Shown here: positions 36,444-46,790 of the stretch, one piece after another
Position numbering within the stretch: position 1 is the first letter of the stretch
Layout of the letters: the number at the start of each line of letters is the position of its first letter
Assembly (NCBI GenBank): GCA_905221605.1
Contig: CAJNDS010002696.1
Span: forward strand, 91,001 to 155,000
DNA from: Symbiodinium natans
Lineage: Eukaryota > Sar > Dinophyceae > Suessiales > Symbiodiniaceae
Direction of reading: 5' to 3'
DNA length: 64,000 nucleotides
Translations under genes and position numbers: made by a program
Notes under the pieces: generated by a model
The model's input: the letters and a program-made list of their open reading frames with translations, nothing else
What the model was told of the DNA's origin: nothing
Database searches by the model: none

Positions 36444-36728
36444 ATGGCGCCGTTCATGCTAATAGCCGAACCGGCATGGAACCCTGCCCCACAGCAGGCC
36501 TTGTTTTCGCCTCTGGACCCTGGCAGGCAACTTGGCGGACACTGGAGTATCCTACGCACTTGTCACGTAGACCTCCGACAAGACCTCACATGGTCGCTGC
36601 TGGAGTGTGATGCCCTGTTGCTGGCAAAAATGACGGCTGGATTCAAGCGACCCCGTCGCACTGCTGCTGCAAGACTGCCGCGCGCGGCCGCCACTGAAGG
36701 CAGTGCCCTAGTGACCTACGAGATATAG
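36444..36728 (+). CDS. Open frame within the bounded block, unknown
   Basis: 94 codons, with PFMLIAEPAWNPAPQQALFS and HVDLRQDLTWSLLECDALLL. Plausible but unrecognised; ends in TAG inside the right border. Confidence 0.3.
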   Translation: MAPFMLIAEPAWNPAPQQALFSPLDPGRQLGGHWSILRTCHVDLRQDLTWSLLECDALLLAKMTAGFKRPRRTAAARLPRAAATEGSALVTYEI

Positions 36729-37035
36729 CATGGTCCAGTTCGACGAGTCTGCAGAGAAATGTCTCGCAGCGAAGCCATTTTTTGGACGCGCGTTGTAGAA
36801 ATCAAAGCACAATTCTTCACAATGTTTCGCCTTTTTTCACGAATTTCTGGAGGCCTGATCAAATTTTGGCTCCCCGGTCTTCCCATCCCCGCCGCGGCCC
36901 CGGGCACCGGACCAATGTTACATTTCTTTCACATTGGCCACTTTTTTAAAGCTGCTGTTTTTCTGGTCACTTTTGTCTTTCAATTATTTCTACAAATTTT
37001 CCATATTTTTAGGGAAAAGACCGACATAATCCAAA

Positions 37036-37656
37036 ACCCTTAACCCTGAACCCTAAGCCCTAAACCCTAAGCCCTACACCTTTCGGAGGGCACTTGGGAG
37101 TTGCAGGACGTGCGTGGCTTAAGGTTCGGGGTGTCGATAGCCCCTTTCTTAGTTCACTTTCTTTTCTTCTTGTTAACCCTAAACCCTAAAGCGTAAACCC
37201 TAAACCCACCCCGCAGAATATGAATAATATGCCTGGATCCAAGAGTACTACAAGTCTAGGGGTTTGCAGTTTTCGCGGATCAGATGCTAGGGTTCTGGTA
37301 CCCTCTGTATTAGCTTCTGCCCAATGATTTCAGGAGTTGCAGCTGCAGCCCTCAGCCCTACGCCCTGCAGGGTTCGGACCCTAAACATACACCCGAAATC
37401 ATCCCCACCCTGAAACCTAGACCCTGAAACCTCAACGCCTGCAACATCTCATGTCCGAAGCTGGAAGAAAGAAGCCAGCCCAAAACAGGGTAACCTTACT
37501 GTGGTATAATGTGGCTACCAAGTTTATGAGCGACCCTGCACCCTTAACCCTAAACCCGAAGCCCTGCACCCTAAACCCTAAATCCTAAACCCTAACCCCT
37601 AAACCCTAAACCCTAAACGCGGGCCGGCTGAGGATTGGCGGCTGACCCTACTGCAG
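37036..37656. repeat. CCCTAAA variants and unique DNA
   Basis: Arrays at 37036-37080, 37175-37205 and 37545-37620. No exon recognised. Confidence 0.55.
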
Positions 37657-37743
37657 GTGTTCTTCACTTTCATGGTCGCCGTGTGCCTTTGGCAAAAGCC
37701 TTACTTAGCCTTAATTTTGAATCGTTTGGGTTTCCTTATTTAG
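37657..37743 (+). CDS. Probable terminal exon with membrane segment
   Basis: After CTACTGCAG it reads VFFTFMVAVCLWQKPYLALI then LNRLGFLI and TAG. Hydrophobic, likely a transmembrane helix. Unrecognised. Confidence 0.5.
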   Translation: MFFTFMVAVCLWQKPYLALILNRLGFLI

Positions 37744-38556
37744 TGGGAATGATAAAGTTCAACCTTTCTTTTTCCCTTGGTTATTGGAGAAGTAAGAAGC
37801 AGATCCCAGCACAGCCACACTTGGGGCGCGATTGCGGTCTTTTGCGATTATTTTCTTTCGAACCCTCAACAACAAACATACTCTTCCTTATCAGGGGATT
37901 ATAGGGATGGTTTTTTTGTTATTTTATTGGGGTACTAGAATCCCTTTTAAAGACTGTTGGTATAAGCGGGGAACATCCCAAAGCAAATATTAGTAGATAA
38001 TTCCAAGAAAGAGGATTCCTCACAGCAGTCGAAAATGGCGCTGTGTGCTTTTCAAGATCAGGACGAGCCATAGGTTTGCTTTTAAGAGAAAATCACGGAC
38101 TAAGCACGAGGCACTAGCCCCTAAACCTAAACCCTAAACCCTAAGCCCTAAGCCGAGCACATGCCGGTTTTTCAGCTTCCACCTTGAAACTTCACCACGC
38201 AAGCCGAGCGCTCCCCCCTCTTCGTAGCGCAAAACACGTAGAACACAACAACACAAGCCGAAAGTATCAAAGGTAAAGGGTTTTAGGGGTATACTTAAAT
38301 GGGGACCTTGGGGAATCTTGTTAGCAAGTAGTCCGACCCCTATACTAAACCCAAACCCTATCACCCTACTCTAACGCCGGATAACCCTCTAGGTTTTAAA
38401 TCCTAAACGGCCGAAACCCTTAAACCCAAAAATCCCTAAACCCTAACAGCCCTGAACTCTCGATAAACCCACCCTTAAACCCTAATCACCGTTGCGCAGG
38501 CGTTCTCGGGTTAGGGGGCTTCGACTGGAAGGGCTCATGCGGAGTGTTGCAGGGTT
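37744..38556. other. Family-C fragment and degenerate repeats
   Basis: 37925-37980 is the right half of a family-C palindrome (ACTGTTGGTATAAGCGGGGA then ACATCCC). CCCTAAA variants at 38115-38155 and 38395-38490. No exon. Confidence 0.5.
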
Positions 38557-38680
38557 TACAAGGAGGGGCTCCCTTACTATACTAACTATAGTTAGGGGAC
38601 TTATCACCTAAGTTAGGATCCTTAGAGCCCAATTTAAGGTCCCTATAACTCTACTTATAACTAGGGGGCCCGTCCTTGTA
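38557..38680 (-). mobile_element. Family-D element, inverted, 124 bp
   Basis: Starts TACAAGGAGGGGCTCCC and ends GGGGGCCCGTCCTTGTA. GGGTT lies on both sides (38552-38556, 38681-38685), a possible target duplication. Confidence 0.8.
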
Positions 38681-38877
38681 GGGTTTGTAGGGTCTTGGTC
38701 CTAGGCAGGGCTGCGTGTGATTTACTTTGAGCTCGCCTCTTAAGTACGGCATTGTAAAGCTTAATTATCTACCTGTTCAAACGTGCCCCTGAAGCGTCAA
38801 GTGGGCTTCAGGGTAGAGGGTAGAAAGAATTTTCGATATCAGAACCACCACCAGTGGCAAACCCTAAACCCTGGACT

Positions 38878-38991
38878 TGGGATGTTCCCCCTTAGACTAA
38901 TACCTAACAGTCCTTAGAAGTGATTATAATAGAGCGTACTAGACTACTAGAATCCCGGAGAAAGGACAGTTAGTGCAAGTAGGAACATCCT
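38878..38991 (+). mobile_element. Family-C palindromic element
   Basis: GGGATGTTCCCCCTTAGACT pairs with AGTGCAAGTAGGAACATCC; a CTACTAGAATCCC core is present. Confidence 0.78.
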
Positions 38992-39400
38992 AACCCTAGA
39001 CCACTGACATGCGAAAAATCCCAAGGGTGGGGCACTGGACCCTTTACAGCCCAGATCGGCTTTTTAAGGCGTTTTATGACGCCTTTGTGTCGGGGTTTGG
39101 GGTCGACATTAGGGTTTAGAGTTTGCAAGGTTTAAAAAGGGTTCAGAAGGGTTAAATTTGGTTAAAAGGCTTTGAAAGGGTTTAAACGGGTTTACAAGGG
39201 TTTAAAAGGGTTTAGAAGGGTTTAGGCTTTATAGAGCCTGCGAAGGTATGTGGCCGTTCGATCGGTGCTGTTCTGGAGCATCGTCAGCTTCGATCAAGTC
39301 GCGACGGGTTTCAACAGCTGGTGCTACACCTCATGGACTTCACCTAGCGCCGCCCCGAATGCGATGAGAGTGTAGCCGAACTGTAGAAATGGGATAGATT
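38992..39400. repeat. GGGTTTAAAAG tandem run and unique DNA
   Basis: 39120-39225 contains about nine diverged GGGTTTARAAG units. The rest shows no exon. Confidence 0.6.
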
Positions 39401-39401
39401 G

Positions 39402-39560
39402 GGGACCACATGAACCCTAAATTTGGGGTCATATGCCCTATACTACTGTAATTCAGGACCACATTGAACCCTGAAAGTGGGGTCATATACCCTATACTGC
39501 TAGAACTCCTGTTAAGGTGTATGATCCATAAACGCTTTTAGGGTGTGGTCCCGAAGGCAA
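39402..39560 (+). mobile_element. Family-I element with internal duplication
   Basis: GGACCACATGAACCCTAAAT occurs, then GGACCACATTGAACCCTGAA about 60 bp later; the right end is GGGTGTGGTCCCG. Confidence 0.65.
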
Positions 39561-39715
39561 CCGTGCTCACATGTCTTTGTGCCTGTTGGGAAGCCATGGG
39601 CACGTGCGTCTTTCTGAAGGAATGAAACTATGAGCCCGCGCACCAAGCTTGAAGCCTATAGCCGCTAAACCAGGGAGAGTGAGAAGGAGGGAACGAGGTA
39701 TATATGGAAAAGAGA

Positions 39716-39905
39716 GAGAGTGAGAGAGAGAGAGAGAGAGAGCGAGAGACAGAAAGAGAGCGAGAGAGAGAGAGAGAGAGAGAGAGAGGGCGGGAGAGAG
39801 AGAGAGAGGGCGAGAGAGAGAGGGAGGGACGGAGGGCGGGCGGGCGGGCGGGAGGGAGGGAGGGAGAGTGAAAAAGAGACAAAAAGAGGGGAAGAGAGAG
39901 AGAGG
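39716..39905. repeat. GAGA/GGGA purine tract
   Basis: About 190 bp of AGAG with GGGC insertions. Long open frames on both strands (RE-rich and SLSL-rich) are translations of this repeat. Confidence 0.95.
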
Positions 39906-40660
39906 GAGAGAAGTAACAAAGGCAAGGCTCATTGCGCGAATCACATTTGCAAAATTGAGATGGTTGGAAACAGCCGACGCAAATATGTGAACAAATATGT
40001 GAATGCACAGACAGCACGGAAGAAAACAGCCACGTGCACCGACACATGCGCCGTAAGCAACATGTAAAGCTTTGTTGTTCGTATAAACGTATGACACAGC
40101 AGGAGAAACACAGCACTGATGGCACAACGACCTGAAGAAAGAAGTACGACTGATAGAAACCGCCGCAAGCGTACCCGAGAGAGGAAGTTCATTACACGAA
40201 GGAACAGCTACAGTACAAATCCATCAACCGTTGATAAGCGAAACCAGGGAATGCTGGAAACATACTGCAACCAGACGTTGGGCGCAAATCCTCATTCTTG
40301 AAGACAAACAATATAATCGTGTAAAATACAGGGTGCGAGAACAACACGCCTAGCTGCCGAAACCGCATGAGCACGTACAGCACCAATTCTCTTAGCTTGT
40401 CACACGCTGCGCTCGACACCCTAAACTTTTAAACCCTGAGCCAGAAACCAACAAACCTGAACTCTACACCCTGGGCCCTAAGACCTTAACCCCAAACCTC
40501 AAGCTTTCCTAAACCCGAAACCCAATACCCAATACCCTTTTCCCCTATACCCTGCCGCCTAAACTAAACCTACATATCATCAGCCCTACACAGCCCAGGA
40601 CTCGGACCAAACAGTCCCACACTGCGGCGCAAACCCCTCCTTCGACTTAGCACCCATTGA
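39906..40660. other. No gene recognised
   Basis: Unique DNA free of telomere-like repeats to about 40415, then degenerate CCCTAAA DNA. Confidence 0.4.
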
Positions 40661-40661
40661 G

Positions 40662-40898
40662 CCTTTGCCGGGTTTAGGGTTTAGGCTTTCGGGTTTAGGG
40701 TTTGGGGGTTTATGGTTTTCATGGGTTTCCCCACTACTTTGCCGGGTTTAGGGTTTAGGTTTTCGGGTTTAGGGTTTGGGGGTTCAGGGTATTCATGGGT
40801 TTCCCCACTACCCCCCTCTATACTTATCCCTAAATCGCCTTTATTTTGGAGGGAGCCTAGGGGGTAGTATACATGGGGGCAGTAGAAGAACCCATGAG
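40662..40898 (+). mobile_element. Family-F element with a 75-bp duplicated left end
   Basis: A segment CTTTGCCGGGTTTAGGG...CATGGGTTTCCCCACTAC occurs twice in tandem (from about 40662 and 40737), each with TTTAGGG units inside. The complete element runs from CATGGGTTTCCCCACTACCC to GGGGGCAGTAGAAGAACCCATG. Confidence 0.78.
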
Positions 40899-40899
40899 G

Positions 40900-41425
40900 T
40901 TTAGGGGATGTGGAATGCCGGCCTTGAGTCCATGTAGGGTTGAGGCCTTTTTTAGGATCTAGGTTTTAGGGTTTCGGGTTTTGGGTTCAGGGCTTAGGAC
41001 ATGTTGCTTAAGCACTCCCCCAAAAGCAGAAATATTCTTAGTTATAAAGGCAACGTCGGGATTATTATCTTTTATTTTCGGGGGATCTCAAGGTGTACTG
41101 CTTCGGGGGGGTTGGGGGCTTTAGAGTTTGAGGTCTTGTTTGTTTCTTAGGGGTTTAGGGGTGTGTGGTTTGGAGGTTTAGAGCTTTTGGCTTTGCGGGC
41201 TTGGGGTTCTGTAGATTCCATCAATTTTCATAGGGCTTCCTCTGTCAGACTTTCATCGAGGTTTTACAGACTGCCAAGGACGGTGTTTCAGCTTGGGTGG
41301 GGGTCACCTTGCCTGAGCTGCTGGGACCCTAAGCCGAGACCCGAAAGTCTAAACCCTAAACCCTAAACCCTAAACCTTAAACCCTAAATCCTAAACCCTA
41401 AACCCTAAATCCTAAACCCCCCAAG
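40900..41425. other. No gene recognised; CCCTAAA array at 41350-41420
   Basis: TTTAGGG variants at 40930-41000, T/G-rich unique DNA, then a CCCTAAA array just before the next frame. Confidence 0.45.
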
Positions 41426-41527
41426 ATGCTTAGACCTTTGCTGCGCGAGGTTGTGTCACAGCTTGGTGGCATTGAAGCTTACAACCACACCTGCCCGCGT
41501 GTGACAGGCGCCATGCCAAGGGGTGAA
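41426..41527 (+). CDS. Short ORF or first exon
   Basis: ATG at 41426 opens MLRPLLREVVSQLGGIEAYN then HTCPRVTGAMPRG and TGA. Coding-like; the GTGACAGG near the end may be a donor. Confidence 0.45.
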
Positions 41528-41539
41528 GAAGACTCAATT

Positions 41540-41994
41540 AGGGTTTAGGGTTTAGGGTTTAGGGTTTAGGGTTTAGGACTCTTTCCAATAATTCAACGAA
41601 ATCCTGCGGTCTAGGTGTTTAGGGTTTGAGGTTTAAGGGCTATGACATGGCCCAGCAGAATCAGAAGCATGAAGCCCTGTTTGAGCCGGGTTGTGGGAGT
41701 CTACAGCCAGGGACCAGTGTTTACCAAACCTAAACTCCAAACACCAAACTCAGCCTTAAATCCCAACTCAATCAACCCTCAGACCCTCAGACCCGAAAAC
41801 CCTCACACCCTCAGGCCCTCAGACGCCTAAGACACTAAGACCCTGAGACCCTGAGACCCTAAAACCCTCAGACCCTAAGACCCCAAGCCCTAAACCCTAA
41901 ATCCCAAACCCCAAGCCCTAAACCCTAAATCCCAAACCCTAAGCCCTAAACCCTAAACCCTAAACCCCAAACCCTAAACCCTAAACCCACAGCA
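41540..41994. repeat. TTTAGGG array and CCCTCAGA/CCCTAAA variants
   Basis: TTTAGGG at 41540-41577. From 41775 a run of CCCTCAGA/CCCTGAGA-like units, then CCCTAAATCCCAAA and CCCTAAA to 41990. Confidence 0.8.
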
Positions 41995-42060
41995 GCAGGA
42001 GCGGACATCATGAAGCAAGTCGGCGCCGAAGCCCAGGTCTCCCAGGGTGGGTACCGGAAT
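41995..42060 (+). CDS. Exon-like island
   Basis: After CACAGCAG it reads AGADIMKQVGAEAQVSQGGY then RNE. TTTAGGG follows. Confidence 0.5.
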
Positions 42061-42065
42061 GAAGG

Positions 42066-42145
42066 GTTTAGGGTGTAGGGTTTAGGGTTGAGGGTTAGGG
42101 TTTAGGGTTTAGGGTTCAGGGTTTCGGGTTTAGGGTTTTTGGGGC
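42066..42145 (+). repeat. TTTAGGG variants
   Basis: About ten units with GTGTAGG and TTCAGGG forms. Confidence 0.85.
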
Positions 42146-42750
42146 TCGAATGGCCTGTGTAGTTGTAAGGATGTACGAAGATCTTGAGACCTGTATGGTA
42201 AGTAGGTCCTCTCCCCGGCCCACCCCTCGCATCATGTTTTCGTTGTACGTAGGTTGCGTTGGTAAGTGTGTCACCCTTATGTTCAGTTATTTTGCTTGGG
42301 TCCCTTTTTCCTTTTTTGGGGTACTGCACCCTACTCGAAGACCCTTTATGGTAGCATGTTGCTTGAGTGGCCATGCGAAACATGGAGAGACCTAAGTCTG
42401 TAAGGACTACATCCAAAAACCTAACGCCTATGGTATTCCCGTATCAACGCCTGTCAGTGAAGCATAAACACCCTTAAACCTTAAACCTTAGGTTTTCGTA
42501 GGGGTACCCCTATACGGTAGGCCTGTGGGATAATTAGTTCGCAATGTCCCTAATTGGGTTAGCATGCAACAGGAGAGTAAATCACGAGCTAGTCAACACT
42601 TGGAGCAGTTTGGCAATTGCCTGAGGGTACACAAGCTGGTCACATTGGCTGCTTAGAGCGCGCCCGAACCCCTGAACCCTAAACCCTAAACCCTAAACCC
42701 TAAACCCTAAACCCTAAACCCCAGGCGGAGCCACCCTTGAGCCCTGAGCA
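42146..42750. other. No gene recognised; CCCTAAA at 42670-42722
   Basis: Open frames on both strands at 42102-42416 look accidental. Confidence 0.4.
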
Positions 42751-42753
42751 CAG

Positions 42754-42816
42754 GTCACCCTTTGGCAGCAGCTTCGCCGAAACACTCCCGGCTGCGAGCC
42801 AGGCGTGCCCAGCACC
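42754..42816 (+). CDS. Short exon-like island
   Basis: After GAGCACAG it reads VTLWQQLRRNTPGCEPGVPS. Unrecognised. Confidence 0.4.
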
Positions 42817-43045
42817 CCAATCCCTAAACCCTAAAACCCTGATCCTGAAACCCTGGAACTCTGAATCCCTAAATCCCTCAACGCCACGATTTCCTGTAAT
42901 TTAGGCTTTACGTTGGAGATCTTGGCTTAGGGCCCTTTTTACCTAAAGTAGCGACCCCAACAAGCCTCTAAGGTCACTTATAAGCGTCCCTCCTCTAGTC
43001 CCTGGAGTCAAAGCTCGGGCGTTGGGCTTATTACAGGGTCATTTG

Positions 43046-43190
43046 GTCTTGGTGGCACAGCGGCGCCCTTTTTCCTATTCTTGTTGGATTCTACGTTCCC
43101 TTCCAAAAAGGGCTTGGGGGTGTAGGGTTTAACTTGAAAGTAACCAACCCCAACAGGTGCACCCTTACCACAACCAACAAGCAGCGTGTT
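43046..43190 (+). mobile_element. Decayed family-A element
   Basis: TTGGTGGCACAGCGGCGCCC at the left, AAAGTAACCAACCCCAACAG in the core. Confidence 0.6.
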
Positions 43191-43235
43191 GTTTGGAGTT
43201 CTAGGGAACCCTAAGCCTAAACCCTCAAAAGGCGA

Positions 43236-43425
43236 GCTCCTCCCAGACGCCTGGGATCCAAGAATCCGAAAAGTAGAACCCCACAAATAGGGTTTAGGGT
43301 TTAGGGTTTAGGGTTTAGGGTTTAGGGTTTAGGGTTTAGGGTTTAGGGTTTAGGGTTTAGGGTTTAGGGTTTAGGGGGTCATTCTTAGAAACCCTTAAAG
43401 GGATCTACTTTGTATCCTGGGGCGG
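43236..43425 (+). mobile_element. Family-S element split by a TTTAGGG array
   Basis: Left end CCCAGACGCCTGGGATCC, right end GGGATCTACTTTGTATCC. Thirteen TTTAGGG units (43286-43376) sit between. Confidence 0.75.
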
Positions 43426-43499
43426 GGGCTGTTGAGTTGAGGCGCGGAGCCGGGTGCGGTGGACGTGACCCTTGGCATGAGGCATGTTGTTGGGCTTCA

Positions 43500-43625
43500 G
43501 GGTTTAGGGTTTAGGGTTTAGGTTTTAGGGTTTAGGGTTTAGGTCTTAGGGTTTAGGGTTTATGGCTTTAGGGTTTAGGGTTTAGGGTTTTAGGGTTTCG
43601 GGATTTCAGGGCTTCGGGATTTCAG
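43500..43625 (+). repeat. TTTAGGG/TTTTAGG variants ending in GGGATTTCAGGGCTTC
   Basis: Mixed array with two copies of a GGGATTTCAGGGCTT unit at the end. Confidence 0.8.
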
Positions 43626-43856
43626 GGCTTTGTAGCCAATGGCACCCATGGCCTTAAGACTCCTACGGCTCCTAGCTCGGGTGTAGGGTTGGTTCTCTTG
43701 TAGAGTGTGATGTTGAGACTTACTTTTGCTTTGGTTCAGCGTCAACATGAAATTATGCATGGAAGTCTCTTTGAGTGGAAGCATGAACAGAAGAATTTGA
43801 TTTTTCCGATTGCGGGTCGAAAACTAGGCCGCTAGAACCCTAGAGGTCCCAGCCTC

Positions 43857-43899
43857 ATATATATATATATATATATATATACATACATACATACATAGG

Positions 43900-43931
<32 letters not shown>

Positions 43932-44085
43932 TGTATGCATGTATGTATGTATGTATGTAGGTATGTACATATACGCGCATATGTATATGTATGTATATTT
44001 TACATATATGTATATATGTATTATACTATATTATGTTACATTATATACATATACATATACATATATATATATATGTATAGTGGTA
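43857..44085. repeat. AT, ATAC and ATGT microsatellites
   Basis: TATATA then CATA then ATGT runs; the MYVC-type frames are repeat translations. Confidence 0.95.
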
Positions 44086-44135
44086 GCCTGGCACTGAGGG
44101 TAACGCGCACCTGCAGCACTTAATCGTATGCAGTG

Positions 44136-44228
44136 ATGGACTCTGATGAGGAATGGCAACAGGTGCTTCGAGAATTTCTTCATGGATGGAGTGGAGGACA
44201 CGGCAATGTTCGGGGTGTTGTGGTTTAG
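44136..44228 (+). CDS. Candidate first exon
   Basis: ATG at 44136: MDSDEEWQQVLREFLHGWSG then GHGNVRG, acidic start followed by a helix. Ends near TTTAGGG. Confidence 0.45.
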   Translation: MDSDEEWQQVLREFLHGWSGGHGNVRGVVV

Positions 44229-44270
44229 GGCTTAGGGTTGAGGGCAAGTCATGTGTGCTTTCGGTTTGAG

Positions 44271-44324
44271 GGGGACTTGCTCAAACTGCAGCCAGCATTG
44301 GCTGTTCTTGATTCGATTGCAGGG
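44271..44324 (+). CDS. Short exon-like island
   Basis: Reads GDLLKLQPALAVLDSIAG; may be the exon following 44136. Confidence 0.45.
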
Positions 44325-44401
44325 GTCAAAAAAGGCCTAAACCCTAAACCCTAAACCCTAAACACTGAGCCCTGAGTGTGTTCCTGTGTCCCATGCTGCA
44401 G

Positions 44402-44574
44402 GACTTGCCATTGTTCCTTATCCACACCGTTTCGGCTTCACAGACGGGCATCCGGCGCAACATGATGGAGTGCCTGATCGTCAGGAAGATAGGCCGGGCG
44501 TTTTGCATGGCACTAAAAAACACGATGCTGTGCTTAACCGATGGCAACGAGCAACGTCTAGTAGCTCTGTGATG
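44402..44574 (+). CDS. Probable exon, unknown protein
   Basis: After CATGCTGCAG the GC3-rich frame reads DLPLFLIHTVSASQTGIRRN then MMECLIVRKIGRAFCMALKN and ends LVAL, TGA. A second frame (PHRFGFTDGHPAQHDG) is open too but has poor third-position bias, so I prefer the first. Confidence 0.5.
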
Positions 44575-45044
44575 TGGGGGTTTCCGATGCCATACCTTGA
44601 AGCAACCCTGAGTCCCATACCCTAAACCCTAAACCCTAAACCCTAAACCCTAGAAGTGTGGCCAAACTTTGTTTCTGGCCTTGGCCGCTTCAGCCGTTTT
44701 TGTGCGTAAGTAGTTCAGGAGCCTTAATAACTTCCAGCATAGGGTTTTGGGTTTAGGGTTTAGGGTTGGGAACATCAGGCCTTTTATAACCCCTATTTAG
44801 TTAACACTACAACACAAGCTCGTCTAGGTATTGCAGTGACCATGTAGCTTGCGAGGACAGATGATAAACATGCACATATTCCGTGCGAGTGTGACGGACT
44901 GAGCAGCTGATGTATGTGTTGCCCTCTGACACGTAGCTCTACGGTTTAGGCAACCCTACTTGAACCCTCAACCTGTAGCCCAAGCCATCTACTTAAACCC
45001 TAAACCCTAAACCCTAAACCCGGATCCCCCAATGCTCCTATCGA

Positions 45045-45161
45045 GGGGATCCACCGCTGGGCTATACCGCCGTGGGCGAAAACAACAACGGATGGGCCTT
45101 TACCCTCCGAGAACTTCTTCAGCGCCCCGGTCCGAAGCGTTGGGTTGAGGGCCAAGCTTAG
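45045..45161 (+). CDS. Exon-like island with stop
   Basis: Reads GDPPLGYTAVGENNNGWAFT then LRELLQRPGPKRWVEGQA and TAG. Good coding character; unrecognised. Confidence 0.5.
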   Translation, partial: GDPPLGYTAVGENNNGWAFTLRELLQRPGPKRWVEGQA

Positions 45162-45920
45162 GGTTTATAGTTTATAGGGTTACGTCAGTTTCTACTTAAA
45201 CCCTAATCCCTAGACCCCAGGCCCTCGTGATGTTTACGGTTCCAGCCCCAAACCTCAAAACCCTACGTAAGGATTTTTGTTCAGAGGGTTGATGGGAGCC
45301 AAGGTGGTGTTCCGTTTAAGGCTTGGGGCTTTGGGGGTGGATGGGGCGGGGTGGGTGGGCAGCTTAGGTTTATAGGGTTGAGGGTTTGGGTTTTGGGGTT
45401 TTGGTTTTGGACTTTAAGGAATTCAGGGTTTGGGCTCGTACAAAGAAGTAGAGACAAAGAAGCTGGAGTCATAAGGCGCAGTCATGAGGCTGACATTTTG
45501 CATGTCAGGACTTTCCGGAATTCTTGCGCAGGTCCTTGTTTAAGGAGAGTTAGAGGGAGGTTCCCCAAGTTACTCTAAGCCCCAATCCCTAAACCCTAAA
45601 CCCTAATCCCTAACCCTGCAACCAACACATTTATATATATATAGATACATATATTAAAACATATCTTCCTTTTTGTGGCAATATAGGGGTTTTTATATAT
45701 TTTGGGCGTCTCTTATGCAATTGGAAGATTACAAGTTTGCAGCTAATCCTCGCAGCTGCGGTTCCCAGACCTGTGAGGGCTTGCTGCAGTAGGATAGCCA
45801 TTTTGGGAAAACCTGTGATTTTGCAGGGTTTAGGGTTTAGGGTTAGGGTTTAGGCTTTAGTAATTTCGGGTTCAGGGGTTCAGGGGTTCAGGGGTTCAGG
45901 GGTTTAGGGGTTTAGGGGTT
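45162..45920. other. No gene recognised
   Basis: TTTAGGG variants at 45365-45440 and 45825-45920, CCCTAAA at 45585-45620; a 75-codon frame at 45351-45578 is partly repeat. Confidence 0.4.
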
Positions 45921-45921
45921 T

Positions 45922-46122
45922 TCAAATAATTCAAATAATTCAAATGGAGCCATTTGAATTATTTGAATTATTTGAATTATTTGAAGTATTTGAATTATTC
46001 AAATATCCCGAAATCTGTGTCGAGGGACACAGTTGAAGCATTTTAAATATTTGAAGTATTTGAATTATTTGAACTATTTGAATTATTTAAATAATTTAAA
46101 TAATTCAAATAATTCAAGTGTT
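45922..46122. repeat. Two palindromic TTTGAATTA arrays
   Basis: CAAATAATTCAAATAATTC turns at GGAGCC into GAATTATTTGAATTATTTG (45926-46005). A second, oppositely arranged array with AATTTAAATAATT centre lies at 46040-46122. The unit is a 9-mer. Confidence 0.85.
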
Positions 46123-46738
46123 TCCCAGGACAGAGCCCACCTCACCTCCGTCACTTGTGCCCGCATCCGTCTTGAAATCACTGCAGGGCCACACTTTGGG
46201 CCTCTGGCCGACCCGCATGCTGACCGGTCACTTGTGCCCGCGTTGTGGCTTGAAAGCATGTCTCGGCCACAGGATGACCTGCTTGTCACGCCAAAAGTCG
46301 CGCACCCCCTCCCCGTACCTCCCCCACCCCCAGCCCCGTCTGAGTGGATGTGGCTGTGCTGCACCGCGTGAAACAACCTCATTATTAACCCCGCCCCCCA
46401 CTGTGTGCATAGGCTAAAATGGCCTGTTGTGATGCAAGGTGACCCCCCCCCCCCCACCGATGCACCGTGCGTGAAAGCGGCACAAGTGACCCGAACAACA
46501 TGGGCACAAGTGACCCGGGTCACCTGGGCACAAGTGCTGGTTCAGGGTTGGTTGCTTGTAGTAGTCCATGTAGATCTTTCCTAGATCAGTGTAAGGGATC
46601 CTTTCTACTTTTTGGGTTATGGGCTTTGTTATATATTATGTGAACAAAAGGGATCCTTTTTTCTTCCTAGGGGAACAGGGATTAAGTATTTCAAGAATGG
46701 GCAGAGCCGTTGGAATGGTTGACATTATGTGACTGCAG
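46123..46738. other. No gene recognised
   Basis: Overlapping frames on both strands at 46083-46523 lack motifs. AAGGGATCCTTTCTAC and GTGAACAAAAGGGATCCTTT at 46590-46665 look like ends of a decayed inverted-repeat element. Confidence 0.4.
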
Positions 46739-46790
46739 GTATGCGGGCAACGTGACCCTGGATGATTTCAACGCGGGGAACGTCGTTCCG
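46739..46790 (+). CDS. Exon-like island with canonical donor
   Basis: Between GACTGCAG and a GTAAGG donor it reads YAGNVTLDDFNAGNVVP. Both splice-like borders are classical. Confidence 0.55.

Larger units (their letters stand above)
35036..37035. other. Repeat-free block bounded by direct repeats
   Basis: About 2 kb without telomere-like repeats or introners, with AT-rich borders rich in TTTCACA. A 54-bp sequence starting GGCCTGATCAAATTTTGGC and ending GCGGCCCCGGGC lies at 35280-35334 and again at 36852-36905 in the same orientation with a few substitutions. The interior is GC-rich with several overlapping open frames. It could be a transposed or retroposed segment, or an ordinary block that has escaped repeat invasion. 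Confidence 0.55.

Noticed and set aside
39567-40127. Long minus-strand frames rich in SLSL and plus-strand RERE
   Set aside because: Translations of the GAGA tract at 39716-39905.
43903-44123. MYVCMYVC frames
   Set aside because: Translation of ATGT microsatellite.
46083-46523. 146-codon minus-strand frame
   Set aside because: It crosses a poly-C run and the 9-mer palindrome and shows no motif.
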